Both the position numbers and the translations under genes were made by a program. A DNA stretch of 64,000 nt from Spirosoma profusum (lineage in GTDB: Bacteria; Bacteroidota; Bacteroidia; Cytophagales; Spirosomataceae). Location of the stretch: contig NZ_JACWZY010000031.1 in assembly GCF_014699005.1 (NCBI RefSeq), forward strand, positions 1 to 64,000, written 5' to 3'. Positions 36,764 through 45,723 of the stretch are shown here, piece by piece (positions within the stretch are counted from its first letter, which is position 1; each line of letters opens with the position of its first letter). Below the pieces are notes generated by a model, which had not been told where the DNA came from, did no database searches, and saw only the letters and a program-made list of their open reading frames with translations.

Positions 36764-37831
36764 ATGCAGGAACAGGTAGCCCCTCCTACCGATTCAGTTC
36801 GGGCAACACCGGCCACTATTTTATCAGATCTTGATCTTACTGGTCTGACAATTAGTATTCAGGGCGATAAGGCAGGCCAACAGGCAGACACTCTTCGAGC
36901 CGCTTTTCCGGGTGTGCAAATACAGACTGAACATGTACGCCCCATTCTTCGCCGTCGGACACGTACAGAAATAGCCATTTATGTATTTGCTGGTCTCGCC
37001 CTGATGATTGTCGGGCACCTGTTATTCAGTTATTTCACGCTTGACCGGCTTACAATCATTGCTAATACCATTGAGATTACTCCCGAAATTTTTTACTTCA
37101 TTATGGCCGGTTTTGTGGCGCAGATGATCGATGGGGCGCTGGGAATGGCGTATGGCGTTACAGCCACTACGTTCCTGACGAGCGTGGGTATCAGTCCGGT
37201 TTTCGCTACGGCCAGCGTACACAGTTCCGAAATTTTCACGTCAGGCGTATCGGGTTACATGCACCTGAAGTTCGGAAACGTAAATAGTCGGCTCTTTAAA
37301 GTTGTCCTGATTCCAGGCGTTATCGGCGCGGCTCTGGGTGCTTTTCTGATTACAAAACTGGCCGATTTAGAAGTTATATCTGATTACCTGAATCCGGCCA
37401 TTTCAGTATACACGGCTATTCTGGGCGTCCTGATTTTAAGGAAGGCACTGGTGAAACGGGTTAAGAAAAAACCCGTTCGTCAGATTGGTTTGCTGGCCTG
37501 GTTTGGCGGCTTTGTCGATGCAATTGGTGGCGGAGGCTGGGGCCCTATTGTTAACTCTACACTGATTGCTTCGGGTCGGCACCCACGCTACACTATTGGC
37601 TCGGTAAACCTGGCCGAATTCTTCGTTTCTTTTGCTTCATCGGTAGTTTTCGCGCTGTACGCTGGTCTCGATAATTACGGACTGGTCATTCTGGGGTTAA
37701 TTCTTGGCGGTATGATTGCAGCGCCCATTGCGGCCCGACTGGCTCAAAAGCTTCCCGTCAAAACTATGATGATTCTCGTCGGAATTGTGATTATCATCGT
37801 AAGTTTGCGCAAGATTATCAAGTTCATTTAA
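36764..37831 (+). CDS. TauE/SafE-family sulfite/sulfur-anion exporter
   Basis: A 355-residue membrane protein with a soluble N-terminal stretch (about 1-65, with DTLRAAFPGVQIQTEHVRPI) followed by about eight helices. TauE/SafE features are FVAQMIDGALGMAYGVTATT and GFVDAIGGGGWGPIVNSTLI. These carriers move sulfite, sulfoacetate or related anions. The position just upstream of metZ, cysH, cysD and cysN suggests sulfite or sulfate handling. The N-terminal extension is unusual and may be a regulatory domain. Confidence 0.88.
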   Translation: MQEQVAPPTDSVRATPATILSDLDLTGLTISIQGDKAGQQADTLRAAFPGVQIQTEHVRPILRRRTRTEIAIYVFAGLALMIVGHLLFSYFTLDRLTIIANTIEITPEIFYFIMAGFVAQMIDGALGMAYGVTATTFLTSVGISPVFATASVHSSEIFTSGVSGYMHLKFGNVNSRLFKVVLIPGVIGAALGAFLITKLADLEVISDYLNPAISVYTAILGVLILRKALVKRVKKKPVRQIGLLAWFGGFVDAIGGGGWGPIVNSTLIASGRHPRYTIGSVNLAEFFVSFASSVVFALYAGLDNYGLVILGLILGGMIAAPIAARLAQKLPVKTMMILVGIVIIIVSLRKIIKFI

Positions 37832-37835
37832 AGTT

Positions 37836-37933
37836 GATAGTGATTGGTCACGGTCCGCCGTTGCGGTCAATCAATAGTTGTCCGTTAATGACTATTGACT
37901 GACTGCAACGGCGGACCGTGACCAATCACTATC
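37836..37933. repeat. 43-bp inverted repeat upstream of metZ
   Basis: The arms 37836-37878 and 37891-37933 differ at only two of 43 positions, with a 12-nt loop. They contain cggtccgccgttgc and its complement gcaacggcggaccg, a word also at 5584-5597 and, altered, at 56863-56876. It lies between the TauE/SafE stop and the metZ start. Confidence 0.93.
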
Positions 37934-37947
37934 GGCTAACGACTTTT

Positions 37948-39171
37948 ATGAAAAAACAGACCAAAGCCATTCGTATTCAGACGAAAAAATCGCTGAATCG
38001 CGAACATTCCGTTCCCCTCTATTTAACATCGAGTTTTGCCTTCGAGAGTGCTGAACAAGGGAAAGCCCTGTTCGAAGAAACCGAAGAGGGCAATATTTAT
38101 TCGCGTTTCTCAAATCCGAACGTAACGGAGTTTGTCGAGAAAGTGTGTATGCTGGAAAATGCCGAAGAGGGCATTGCAACAGGAACGGGAATGGCTGCGG
38201 TATTTGTCAGCCTGGCTGGTTTGTTGAAGTCGGGCGATCACATTGTGGCCTGCCGGGCATTGTTTGGCTCGGCACACCAGATTATAACCCAGATTCTGAG
38301 CAAATGGGGCATCACACACACCTACGTCGATGCATCCGCCACTGAAGCCGAGTGGGAAGCGGCTATACAGCCAAACACCGGAACCGCACCGACGGACCGG
38401 CCGGTCGCCAAAATGGTGTTCCTCGAAACGCCTTCGAACCCCGGTCTTGAACTGGTCGATCTGGAAATGCTTGGCCGTTTGAAGGCTAAATACGGCTTCA
38501 TTCTGAACGTCGATAACTGTTTTGCTACGCCAATTTTACAAACTCCTATCGATTACGGCGCTGATTTATCGGTGCATTCGGCCACAAAATACATGGACGG
38601 ACAAGGTCGCGTATTGGGTGGCATCGTTGTAGGTAGGGCCGATTTGATTCAGCCGATTCGGTTCTTTGCCCGGCATACGGGTCCGTCATTATCGCCATTC
38701 AATGCGTGGGTTTTGTCGAAAAGTCTGGAAACGCTGGAATTGCGTATGGAGCGTCACTGTAGCAATGCGCTGCAATTAGCCGAAGCACTGGAAGGACATG
38801 CTGACGTAGCAAAAGTCTTGTACCCATTTCTGCCTTCGCACCCACAATATGAGCTGGCGAAAAAGCAAATGAGCGCGGGCGGGGCCATCGTTACCATTGA
38901 ACTGGAAGGCGGTTTCGAGCGCGTCAGTGCGTTTTATAACGCCCTAAAAATTCCGACGTTATCGTCCAACCTGGGCGATTCACGCACCATCGTTACGAAT
39001 CCGAACACAACGACACACGCCAGATTAAAACCCGACGAAAAGGCGGCATTGGGTATTACGCCCGGTTTAGTACGTATTTCGGTTGGTCTGGAAGCGATTG
39101 AAGATTTGATCGAAGATTTCACGCAGGCAGTAGAAAAGTCGGCCGAAGTAGTTAAGGAGAAGGTAGCCTAA
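37948..39171 (+). CDS. metZ: O-acyl-homoserine sulfhydrylase (Cys/Met metabolism PLP enzyme)
   Basis: A 407-residue protein from Met 37948 (MKKQTKAIRIQTKKSLNREH). It is a Cys/Met-metabolism fold-type I PLP enzyme with the PLP lysine in SATKYMDGQGRVLGG (residue 214) and YSRFSNPNVTEFVEKV near the N-terminus. The form best matches MetZ-type O-succinylhomoserine sulfhydrylase, which makes homocysteine from sulfide. Cystathionine gamma-synthase is the alternative. The downstream sulfate reduction genes that supply sulfide support the sulfhydrylase role. A longer frame start at 37918 lies within the hairpin and is rejected. Confidence 0.87.
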   Translation: MKKQTKAIRIQTKKSLNREHSVPLYLTSSFAFESAEQGKALFEETEEGNIYSRFSNPNVTEFVEKVCMLENAEEGIATGTGMAAVFVSLAGLLKSGDHIVACRALFGSAHQIITQILSKWGITHTYVDASATEAEWEAAIQPNTGTAPTDRPVAKMVFLETPSNPGLELVDLEMLGRLKAKYGFILNVDNCFATPILQTPIDYGADLSVHSATKYMDGQGRVLGGIVVGRADLIQPIRFFARHTGPSLSPFNAWVLSKSLETLELRMERHCSNALQLAEALEGHADVAKVLYPFLPSHPQYELAKKQMSAGGAIVTIELEGGFERVSAFYNALKIPTLSSNLGDSRTIVTNPNTTTHARLKPDEKAALGITPGLVRISVGLEAIEDLIEDFTQAVEKSAEVVKEKVA

Positions 39172-39198
39172 CAACTATCTCGTTTTGCAGAACAGGTA

Positions 39199-39239
39199 GC
39201 AAACGTAGCAGTCAGCTAACGGTTGACTGCTACGTTTAC
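39199..39239. repeat. 16-bp hairpin after metZ
   Basis: The arms gcaaacgtagcagtca (39199-39214) and tgactgctacgtttac (39224-39239) have one mismatch and a 9-nt loop. No clean T-tract follows, so termination is only possible. Each arm contains the TACGT/ACGTA word. Confidence 0.7.
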
Positions 39240-39376
39240 CAATTTATCAGAAAAGTCGCTTCTATGGACGAAACTATCTGTCCAGCAGTAGCGAAATAAA
39301 CTGATTTACAGCGAGATGTTTTGTTAAGAAAATCCATACAGATCAAATCAGTCTACTTTTCTTAACCTCACCCACT

Positions 39377-40486
39377 ATGGTACGTTGCACGTTTATCTTT
39401 CTGTTTTTTTGCTGCGCGTTCACCCAACTGACAAACGCGCAAAGCTCCCAAAAACCGCTACGTGTCGGCATCGTTGGCCTGGTTCACGACCATGTAAACG
39501 GCATTCTGAACAAAGCATTCAAACAGGGAAATCAAACCGATATCGAAATTGTAGGCATCGTCGAGTCGAACCGCGACGTAGTAGAACGGCTTTCCAAACG
39601 TTTTGGCTTCCCAACGAGTCTGGTTTATCCGACCTTAGCCGAAATGCTGGATAAAGCCAAACCAGAAGCAGTAACGGATTTTGGCCCAATTGCGGATCAC
39701 AGAAAAACGGTCGAAGGCTGTGCACCACGTAACATCCATGTCATGGTTGAAAAGCCGCTGGCCACTACTTTTGCTGATGCCAAACAGATGGAAATGTTGG
39801 CAAAAAAGCATAAGATTCAATTGCTTACGAATTACGAAACGACCTGGTACGGCAGTAACCATAAAGCCTATGCCCTTGCCAATACAGAAAAATCCATCGG
39901 TGATTTACGGAAGATTGTCGTGCACGACGGGCATGAAGGCCCAAAGGAAATTAACGTAAGCAGTCAGTTTCTGAGCTGGCTGACCGATCCTGCTACCAAT
40001 GGTGCGGGAGCGTTGTTCGACTTTGGCTGCTACGGTGCTAATCTGTCTACCTGGCTTATGCACAACCAGCGGCCCACTTCGGTATTTGCTGTTACGCAGC
40101 AGATTAAACCCGACATTTATCCCAAAGTTGACGACGAAGCCACCATTATTCTAACCTATCCTAAAACGCAAACCATCATTCAGGGCTCCTGGAACTGGCC
40201 TTTCGGTCGGAAAGATATGGAGGTGTATGGGCAAACGGGTTACGTTAAAACGATAGATGGCTCTCAAATGCGCGTTCGTCTGAAGGGCGAGAAAACCGAA
40301 CGTACCGACCAGGCCGTTCCAACCGATGCTCCCGCTACAGACCCGTTTGCCTACTACGCAAAACTGCTACGTGGAGAAACTAAACCCGATGAATTAACGT
40401 CATTAGAAAATAACGTAATCGTCGTAGAAATTCTGGATGCTGCCCGCCAGTCGGCTAAAACTGGTAAGGCAGTATTGCTAAAATAG
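39377..40486 (+). CDS. Secreted Gfo/Idh/MocA-family oxidoreductase
   Basis: A 369-residue protein. A Sec-type signal (CTFIFLFFCCAFTQLTNAQS) precedes the Rossmann domain (LRVGIVGLVHDHVNGIL, where the usual GxGxxG is degenerate), then the EKP motif in HVMVEKPLATTFADAK and the C-terminal alpha/beta domain (FDFGCYGANLSTWLM). Family members oxidise or reduce sugars and cyclitols with bound NAD(P). It sits 5 nt upstream of cysH in an otherwise sulfur-related run, which is odd, since an exported NAD enzyme needs a folded cofactor or tight binding. Confidence 0.85.
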   Translation: MVRCTFIFLFFCCAFTQLTNAQSSQKPLRVGIVGLVHDHVNGILNKAFKQGNQTDIEIVGIVESNRDVVERLSKRFGFPTSLVYPTLAEMLDKAKPEAVTDFGPIADHRKTVEGCAPRNIHVMVEKPLATTFADAKQMEMLAKKHKIQLLTNYETTWYGSNHKAYALANTEKSIGDLRKIVVHDGHEGPKEINVSSQFLSWLTDPATNGAGALFDFGCYGANLSTWLMHNQRPTSVFAVTQQIKPDIYPKVDDEATIILTYPKTQTIIQGSWNWPFGRKDMEVYGQTGYVKTIDGSQMRVRLKGEKTERTDQAVPTDAPATDPFAYYAKLLRGETKPDELTSLENNVIVVEILDAARQSAKTGKAVLLK

Positions 40487-40491
40487 AAAGT

Positions 40492-41226
40492 ATGATTGCC
40501 GAACCTACCACCAATACGCTCGAAAGTTTATCAGAGCAGTTACAAGGCCTGAGCAACGTAGAAGCACTACGTAAACTGGCTGAATTGTTTCCGGGCGAGG
40601 TCGTTTTTTCGACCAGTCTGGGTTATGAAGATCAGGTCATTACCGACCTGATTCTGGCGAACGACATCCCAATCAGAATTTTCACACTCGATACGGGGCG
40701 GATGTTTTCAGAAACGTATTCGGTCTGGAAAAAAACCAACGACCGTTACGGTATTACTATCGAAACATATTTCCCGAAAGCCGATGCTGTTGAAAAACTG
40801 CTCACTACCAAAGGCCCGTACAGCATGTACGATTCCGTAGAAAATCGGAAAGAGTGCTGTTTCATCCGCAAGGTGGAACCCTTAAACCGGGCGTTGTCGG
40901 GCAATAAAATCTGGATAACGGGCATCCGCGCCGAACAATCGGCCAACCGGCAGGATATGACCCGGCTCGAATGGGACGAATCGCACAAGCTCTTTAAATT
41001 CCATCCATTATTGGACTGGACATTTGATGAAGTAAAACAATACGTTAAAGACAACCACGTACCATATAACCCACTTCATGATCGGGGATTTGTGAGTATC
41101 GGCTGTCAGCCCTGCACCCGCGCCATTCAGGAAGGCGAAGATTTCCGGGCCGGTCGCTGGTGGTGGGAAGACAACTCGAAAAAAGAATGCGGACTGCATA
41201 CGCACGAGGAAGCGTTTAAGGCATAA
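40492..41226 (+). CDS. cysH: APS/PAPS reductase, 4Fe-4S type
   Basis: A 244-residue phosphoadenylyl/adenylyl-sulfate reductase. The nucleotide region is VVFSTSLGYEDQVITDLI. The four cluster cysteines of the APS-reducing subtype are all present: CC in RKECCFIRKVEPL and CxxC in IGCQPCTRAI. The redox-active Cys is in KKECGLHTHEE at the C-terminus. It reduces activated sulfate to sulfite in the cytoplasm. It forms an operon with the upstream oxidoreductase (5-nt gap) and the downstream cysD, the gap being filled by a hairpin. Confidence 0.94.
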   Translation: MIAEPTTNTLESLSEQLQGLSNVEALRKLAELFPGEVVFSTSLGYEDQVITDLILANDIPIRIFTLDTGRMFSETYSVWKKTNDRYGITIETYFPKADAVEKLLTTKGPYSMYDSVENRKECCFIRKVEPLNRALSGNKIWITGIRAEQSANRQDMTRLEWDESHKLFKFHPLLDWTFDEVKQYVKDNHVPYNPLHDRGFVSIGCQPCTRAIQEGEDFRAGRWWWEDNSKKECGLHTHEEAFKA

Positions 41227-41240
41227 TGAGCGAAAGCGCA

Positions 41241-41300
41241 AAAGAGTGAAAGAGCGAAAAGGCTGGATCACTCTTTCGCGCTTTCGCGCTTTCACTCTTT
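41241..41300. repeat. 19-bp hairpin in the cysH-cysD gap (gagtgaaagagcgaaa family)
   Basis: The arms aaagagtgaaagagcgaaa (41241-41259) and 41282-41300 pair with one mismatch. The same word family builds the hairpins at 42207-42297 and 58204-58297. It ends 5 nt before the cysD start. Confidence 0.85.
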
Positions 41301-41305
41301 AAAAA

Positions 41306-42208
41306 ATGAAACTTGATTATTTAGATCAGCTCGAATCCGAAGCCATCCACATCATGCGGGAGGTAGCTGGCCAGTTTGAGCGGCCTGCCCTGCTGTTTTC
41401 GGGTGGAAAAGATTCTATTACGTTAGTACACCTGGCGCTGAAAGCGTTTCGGCCCGGTAAATTTCCGTTTCCGCTGGTGCACATCGATACAGGTCATAAC
41501 TTTCAGGAAGCGCTCGATTTCCGGGATGACCTAGCTGAACGTATCGGTGAAAAACTCATCGTTCGCTACGTTGAAGATACCATTCGGGAAAAGAAATTAA
41601 AAGAACCAACCGGACGTAACGCCACTCGAAACGGTCTGCAAACCTTTACGTTGCTCGACGCCATTGAAGAGTTCGAGTTCGATGCCTGCATCGGGGGCGC
41701 ACGTCGGGACGAGGAAAAAGCCCGCGCCAAAGAACGCGTTTTTTCGGTACGTGATGAGTTTGGCTCCTGGGACCCAAAACGCCAGCGCCCTGAACTCTGG
41801 AACCTTTATAACGGCCGGATTCACAAAGGAGAAAACGTGCGCGTATTCCCCATCTCGAACTGGACCGAACTCGATGTATGGAATTATATCCGACGCGAAA
41901 AGATTGCGTTACCCAGCATTTACTTCGCTCACGAACGCGAGTTACTGATCCGTGATGGAAAACTAATGGCTACGGCTGGCGGGGTCATTAAACCCGAACC
42001 AGACGATCAGCTCGTGACGCGCCGAGTTCGCTTCCGGACCGTTGGCGACATTTCCTGCACGGCCGCTTCCGAATCACAAGCTGATACGTTAGACGCCGTC
42101 ATCGACGAAATTCAGGCAACGCGCATCTCTGAACGGGGCGAAACTCGCATGGATGATCAGTTGAGCGAAGCCGCCATGGAAGACCGTAAGAAAGGCGGGT
42201 ATTTTTAA
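41306..42208 (+). CDS. cysD: Sulfate adenylyltransferase subunit 2
   Basis: A 300-residue ATP sulfurylase catalytic subunit. The PP-loop is LLFSGGKDSITLVHLAL, followed by PLVHIDTGHNFQEALDFRD and the conserved ARAKERVFSVRDEFGSWDP and RVFPISNWTELDVW. With the CysN GTPase it forms adenylyl sulfate from sulfate and ATP. The stop codon (42206-42208) overlaps the left arm of the next hairpin. Confidence 0.96.
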   Translation: MKLDYLDQLESEAIHIMREVAGQFERPALLFSGGKDSITLVHLALKAFRPGKFPFPLVHIDTGHNFQEALDFRDDLAERIGEKLIVRYVEDTIREKKLKEPTGRNATRNGLQTFTLLDAIEEFEFDACIGGARRDEEKARAKERVFSVRDEFGSWDPKRQRPELWNLYNGRIHKGENVRVFPISNWTELDVWNYIRREKIALPSIYFAHERELLIRDGKLMATAGGVIKPEPDDQLVTRRVRFRTVGDISCTAASESQADTLDAVIDEIQATRISERGETRMDDQLSEAAMEDRKKGGYF

Positions 42209-42297
42209 TGAGTGAAAGAGCGAATGACCGGGCCGCCGGAGCGGTAAAAAGCGTTTTGCGCCAGCCACTCATTCGCTCTTTCACTCTTTCACTCATT
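42207..42297. repeat. Inverted repeat filling the cysD-cysN gap
   Basis: The left arm aatgagtgaaagagcgaatg (from 42207) pairs with 42269-42297, which carries one extra agtgaaag unit. The interior holds gaccgggccgccggagcgg (42226-42244), a near copy of the arm at 16-35. The repeat begins inside the cysD stop codon, ends 3 nt before cysN, and is in frame with it. Confidence 0.88.
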
Positions 42298-42300
42298 AAA

Positions 42301-43569
42301 ATGGACTTATTACGCTTTATAACCGCCGGTTCGGTTGACGACGGCAAAAGTACGCTCATCGGGCGGCTTCTTTACGATTCCAAATCCATTCTGGCCGACC
42401 AGCTCGAAGCTATCGAACGAGCCAGCAAAAGCCGCGACGACGGCGAAATTGATCTTGCTCTACTTACCGACGGGCTACGTTCCGAACGCGAACAGGGTAT
42501 CACCATCGACGTAGCGTATCGCTATTTTCAGACGCCTAAGCGCAAGTTTATTATTGTCGATGCACCCGGCCACATTCAGTACACCCGAAACATGGTTACG
42601 GGGGCGTCGAACTGCCAGTTAGCTGTTGTTTTGGTCGACGCCCGTCATGGTGTAGCCGAACAGACACGGCGTCACTCGCTAATTGCGTCGCTCCTTGGGA
42701 TTCCACACATTGTGGTGGCCGTCAACAAAATGGATCTGGTCGATTACTCACAGGACGTATTTTCGAACATCTGCATTCACTACGCCGAGTTGGCTAAAAA
42801 GCTGAATGCGCATCAGGTCACGTACATCCCGATGAGCGCCCTCAACGGCGACAACGTAGTGGATAGATCAACGACTATGCCCTGGTATGAGGGTCCAACG
42901 CTGTTGGAACACCTGGAAACTGTAGGCATTGACGACGATGCGGAGGGCAAAACCGAAGAACGTCATCCAGCACGTTTCCCGGTTCAGTACGTTATCCGTC
43001 CGCAAACCGCCGAGTTGCACGATTATCGGGGTTACGCAGGTAAAATCACTAGTGGTTTATTCCGTAAAGGTGACGCCATTACGGTGCTTCCTTCGGGCGA
43101 AACATCCACCATCAACGCTATTGAAATCGCGGAGGAACATCTGGATGAAGCCATTTCGCCGATGTCGGTGGTGTTGCATCTGGCTACAGACGTCGACATC
43201 AGTCGGGGTGATCTTATTGTCCGTTCCAACAGCCAGCCCGTCAGCACACAAACCGTTGACGCGATGCTTTGCTGGATGGATACGAAGGAATTCAAGGTGG
43301 GAAACAAGTACGTATTGCAGGTAGGTACGGCCCGCACCCGTTGTTCAGTAAGAGAAATAACGTATCAACTGAACGTCAATACGTACGAAGAAACGGAAGA
43401 CGTAGAAAGTCTGAAACTGAACGATTTGGCGAAAGTAGTGCTACGTACCGCCCAACCCATCAGCTTCGACCCGTATCAAAAAAATCGGGCCACAGGCGGA
43501 GCCATCCTGATTGACGAAACCTCGAACGTAACGGTTGGTGCGCTGATGCTCGTAGGCGAAGCAGGATAG
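42301..43569 (+). CDS. cysN: Sulfate adenylyltransferase subunit 1 (GTPase)
   Basis: A 422-residue translation-factor-like GTPase. G1 is GSVDDGKSTLIGRLL (residues 10 onward), G3 is VDAPGHIQYTRN, and G4 is VNKMDLVDY. Beta-barrel domains follow (VQYVIRPQTAELHDYRGYAG). There is no CysC kinase fusion, consistent with APS rather than PAPS reduction by the upstream CysH. Met 42301 is chosen because the upstream in-frame ATG at 42208 would translate the hairpin. It ends with a strong terminator at 43589. Confidence 0.95.
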   Translation: MDLLRFITAGSVDDGKSTLIGRLLYDSKSILADQLEAIERASKSRDDGEIDLALLTDGLRSEREQGITIDVAYRYFQTPKRKFIIVDAPGHIQYTRNMVTGASNCQLAVVLVDARHGVAEQTRRHSLIASLLGIPHIVVAVNKMDLVDYSQDVFSNICIHYAELAKKLNAHQVTYIPMSALNGDNVVDRSTTMPWYEGPTLLEHLETVGIDDDAEGKTEERHPARFPVQYVIRPQTAELHDYRGYAGKITSGLFRKGDAITVLPSGETSTINAIEIAEEHLDEAISPMSVVLHLATDVDISRGDLIVRSNSQPVSTQTVDAMLCWMDTKEFKVGNKYVLQVGTARTRCSVREITYQLNVNTYEETEDVESLKLNDLAKVVLRTAQPISFDPYQKNRATGGAILIDETSNVTVGALMLVGEAG

Positions 43570-43588
43570 CTATTATCTATTTTCAAAT

Positions 43589-43628
43589 AAAAAGCCCTGT
43601 CACATTTCAATACGTGGCAGGGCTTTTT
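43589..43628. terminator. Bidirectional terminator between cysN and the M61 gene
   Basis: aaaaagccctgtcac (43589-43603) and gtggcagggcttttt (43614-43628) pair over 15 bp with one G-U, flanked by A and T tracts. It separates convergent genes. Confidence 0.9.
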
Positions 43629-43629
43629 G

Positions 43630-43658
43630 CGGTAGGCTCTGACAGCCAGAGCCTACCG
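43630..43658. repeat. Second, perfect 12-bp hairpin in the same gap
   Basis: cggtaggctctg (43630-43641) and cagagcctaccg (43647-43658), with a 5-nt loop. It abuts the terminator and ends 4 nt before the M61 stop codon. Confidence 0.8.
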
Positions 43659-43662
43659 TCAG

Positions 43663-45534
43663 TTACTTGATATACAACCATTTGTTATACAACGCCTTTT
43701 GCGCATCGGTGCGATTCGGTAGTGGTTCCAGTCTATAACTGGCTAGCGGATTCTGTGTCAACGTAACGGTGATTTCCCGGACAAACCCGGCCCGGTTTAC
43801 CAACACGCTCAACTTATCCCCTACCCGGCGACCACTGATCAAACGCAGCAAGTCATCGCCCACGCGAATGCTGTCGACCGCCAAAATTTCATCGCCTACG
43901 TTTAGCCCATCAGTATAGGCTGCTGAACCGCGACGTACGCCGGTTATTGTAGCTTTTCCATTCGCTACAGTAGTTGCCGTTCCCAGAAAACCGTCCTGTG
44001 TTTTAGCCGCTACGTTCACCAGTTGGATTCCAACCGGCTCAAAATAAGCATTGTAATTGATCGGATCTGCCGTATTGACGGCGATATTGAAGAAATCGTC
44101 GAGCTTTTTCCCCGCCATCTGTTCGGCCGCTTTCCGAAATTCATCGTCGGTGAAACCTCGTTTCTGTTTTTTATAGTATTCGTTGTATAAAAACCGCATC
44201 AGGTCGTCCATGCTACGTTCCCCGTTGCTACCTGCCAGAATCGCCAGATTTAATAACGAACCCAATACGCTACCCTTACTGTAGTATGAAATAGTTGTGT
44301 TGGTGGAGTTTTCATTCGGTCGATAGCCTTTTATCCAGGCATCCCAACTCGATTCGGCAACTGATTGCACCCGCACACCGGGTTGATTTTCAATTCCTGT
44401 AATATCGTTGGCGACTATATTCAGATACGCTTCCGGCGTATGAAAACCGGCTCTACGTAGTATGTAATCTTCATAAAAAGACGTACAACCCTCTGACAGC
44501 CAGAGCATGTGCGTGTAATTCTCATTCTCGTAATCGAATGGACCAAGTGCGATGGGGCGAATCCGCTTTACATTCCAGAGGTGAAAATACTCATGCGCCA
44601 CCAGCGTCAGGAAACCTTTGTAATTAGCTTCCGTCGCATAGGCGTTACGTGTGGTTTCGAGTGTAGTAGAGTTCAGGTGTTCCAGACCGCCCCCACCGGG
44701 TGGAATATGATGCACGATGAATGTATAATCGGTGCAGGGATGCTCGCCTATCACCGTTGCGGCTGTTTCGCAAACACGCTTATAATCAGCGGCTAAACGT
44801 TGCTGGTTATAAGCTACCTCGCCAAACATAGCTACTGTATGAGGAATGTTGGAAGCCGTAAACGTAAAGGTATCATGGTTACCAATCTCAATCGGCGAAT
44901 CGACCAGAATATCAAAATCAGGAGCTTCGTACGTAAAATCGGTGGTTATGCCTACCTTTTCCGTAACCTGCTTTAGCCCAGTTGCCACTTTTTTCCAGTC
45001 TTTATACGGCTTAATGATCAGACGTAGCGGCTGATTCTTGAGAGCATCATGGTACATAAACGTACCGGCTGGCATTACGTAGCCGTGGTCGGCATCAATG
45101 AAGCACGTACGAACCGTTAAATCATTGGCATACAGTCGGTAACGTATCGTTACGTTATCGTCGCTTGTGTAGACGCGCCAGGCGTTTTTGCGAATTTTTT
45201 CGCTGGGAACCCTTTTATCGCTTGCCGATGCCGTAAAGGCTTCTACGTTTTTGGCGTATTCCCGAATGAGGTACGAACCCGGTGTCCAGACGGGCATTTT
45301 AATATCCAGATACCCGTTTTTCTTCGCATTGGTTGCTGTAGCCGCATTTTTCACCTGCATTTCCACCTCAAAATAGTGCGTCTGCGGCTCCGGCATTGAC
45401 AAGATATACGTAACGCTGGGGGCTACTGCCGGAGGTGTTTCATCAGCGGGACGTAATGGGTCAGCAACTAAACTTTGCGACGTCAGAAATGTCCATAGAG
45501 TAAGTAAATACAGAAGCAGAACGTTTTTTTTCAT
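43663..45534 (-). CDS. M61-family (glycyl aminopeptidase-like) peptidase with PDZ domain
   Basis: A 623-residue secreted metalloprotease. A signal peptide (VLLLYLLTLWTFLTSQSLVA) precedes a beta-sandwich N-terminal domain and then the zinc site HEYFH (residues 314-318, in LVAHEYFHLWNVKRIRP) with the third ligand in LWLSEGCTSFYEDYIL. The C-terminal PDZ domain is at about 510-600 (RGSAAYTDGLNVGDEILAVD). M61 enzymes are aminopeptidases with a preference for Gly or Ala. It acts in the periplasm or on the surface. Confidence 0.93.
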   Translation of the reverse strand: MKKNVLLLYLLTLWTFLTSQSLVADPLRPADETPPAVAPSVTYILSMPEPQTHYFEVEMQVKNAATATNAKKNGYLDIKMPVWTPGSYLIREYAKNVEAFTASASDKRVPSEKIRKNAWRVYTSDDNVTIRYRLYANDLTVRTCFIDADHGYVMPAGTFMYHDALKNQPLRLIIKPYKDWKKVATGLKQVTEKVGITTDFTYEAPDFDILVDSPIEIGNHDTFTFTASNIPHTVAMFGEVAYNQQRLAADYKRVCETAATVIGEHPCTDYTFIVHHIPPGGGGLEHLNSTTLETTRNAYATEANYKGFLTLVAHEYFHLWNVKRIRPIALGPFDYENENYTHMLWLSEGCTSFYEDYILRRAGFHTPEAYLNIVANDITGIENQPGVRVQSVAESSWDAWIKGYRPNENSTNTTISYYSKGSVLGSLLNLAILAGSNGERSMDDLMRFLYNEYYKKQKRGFTDDEFRKAAEQMAGKKLDDFFNIAVNTADPINYNAYFEPVGIQLVNVAAKTQDGFLGTATTVANGKATITGVRRGSAAYTDGLNVGDEILAVDSIRVGDDLLRLISGRRVGDKLSVLVNRAGFVREITVTLTQNPLASYRLEPLPNRTDAQKALYNKWLYIK

Positions 45535-45723
45535 ACGGAAATCAGGAGTCCCTTCGTTTTTTGTCCAGATTTGACGAGGAAATTTGCCAATTTGTCGGCG
45601 AAACTACGACCTAAATTTGTTCAAAGCTCAACGTCTCATGTTCAAAGTTTCAAGTTCAAGGTCTAACATGCTTAGTGTCAGCCAACTTTAGATCTGAAAC
45701 GTTGCATTCCAAAACCTGTAATT

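Noticed and set aside
41225-41300. CRISPR-like repeats from the gagtgaaagagcgaaa words
   Set aside because: The units are adjacent and without unique spacers; they form hairpin arms, not an array.
42208-42300. 31-residue N-terminal extension of CysN
   Set aside because: It is written by the inverted repeat and is absent from the usual CysN layout, which starts just before the G1 motif.
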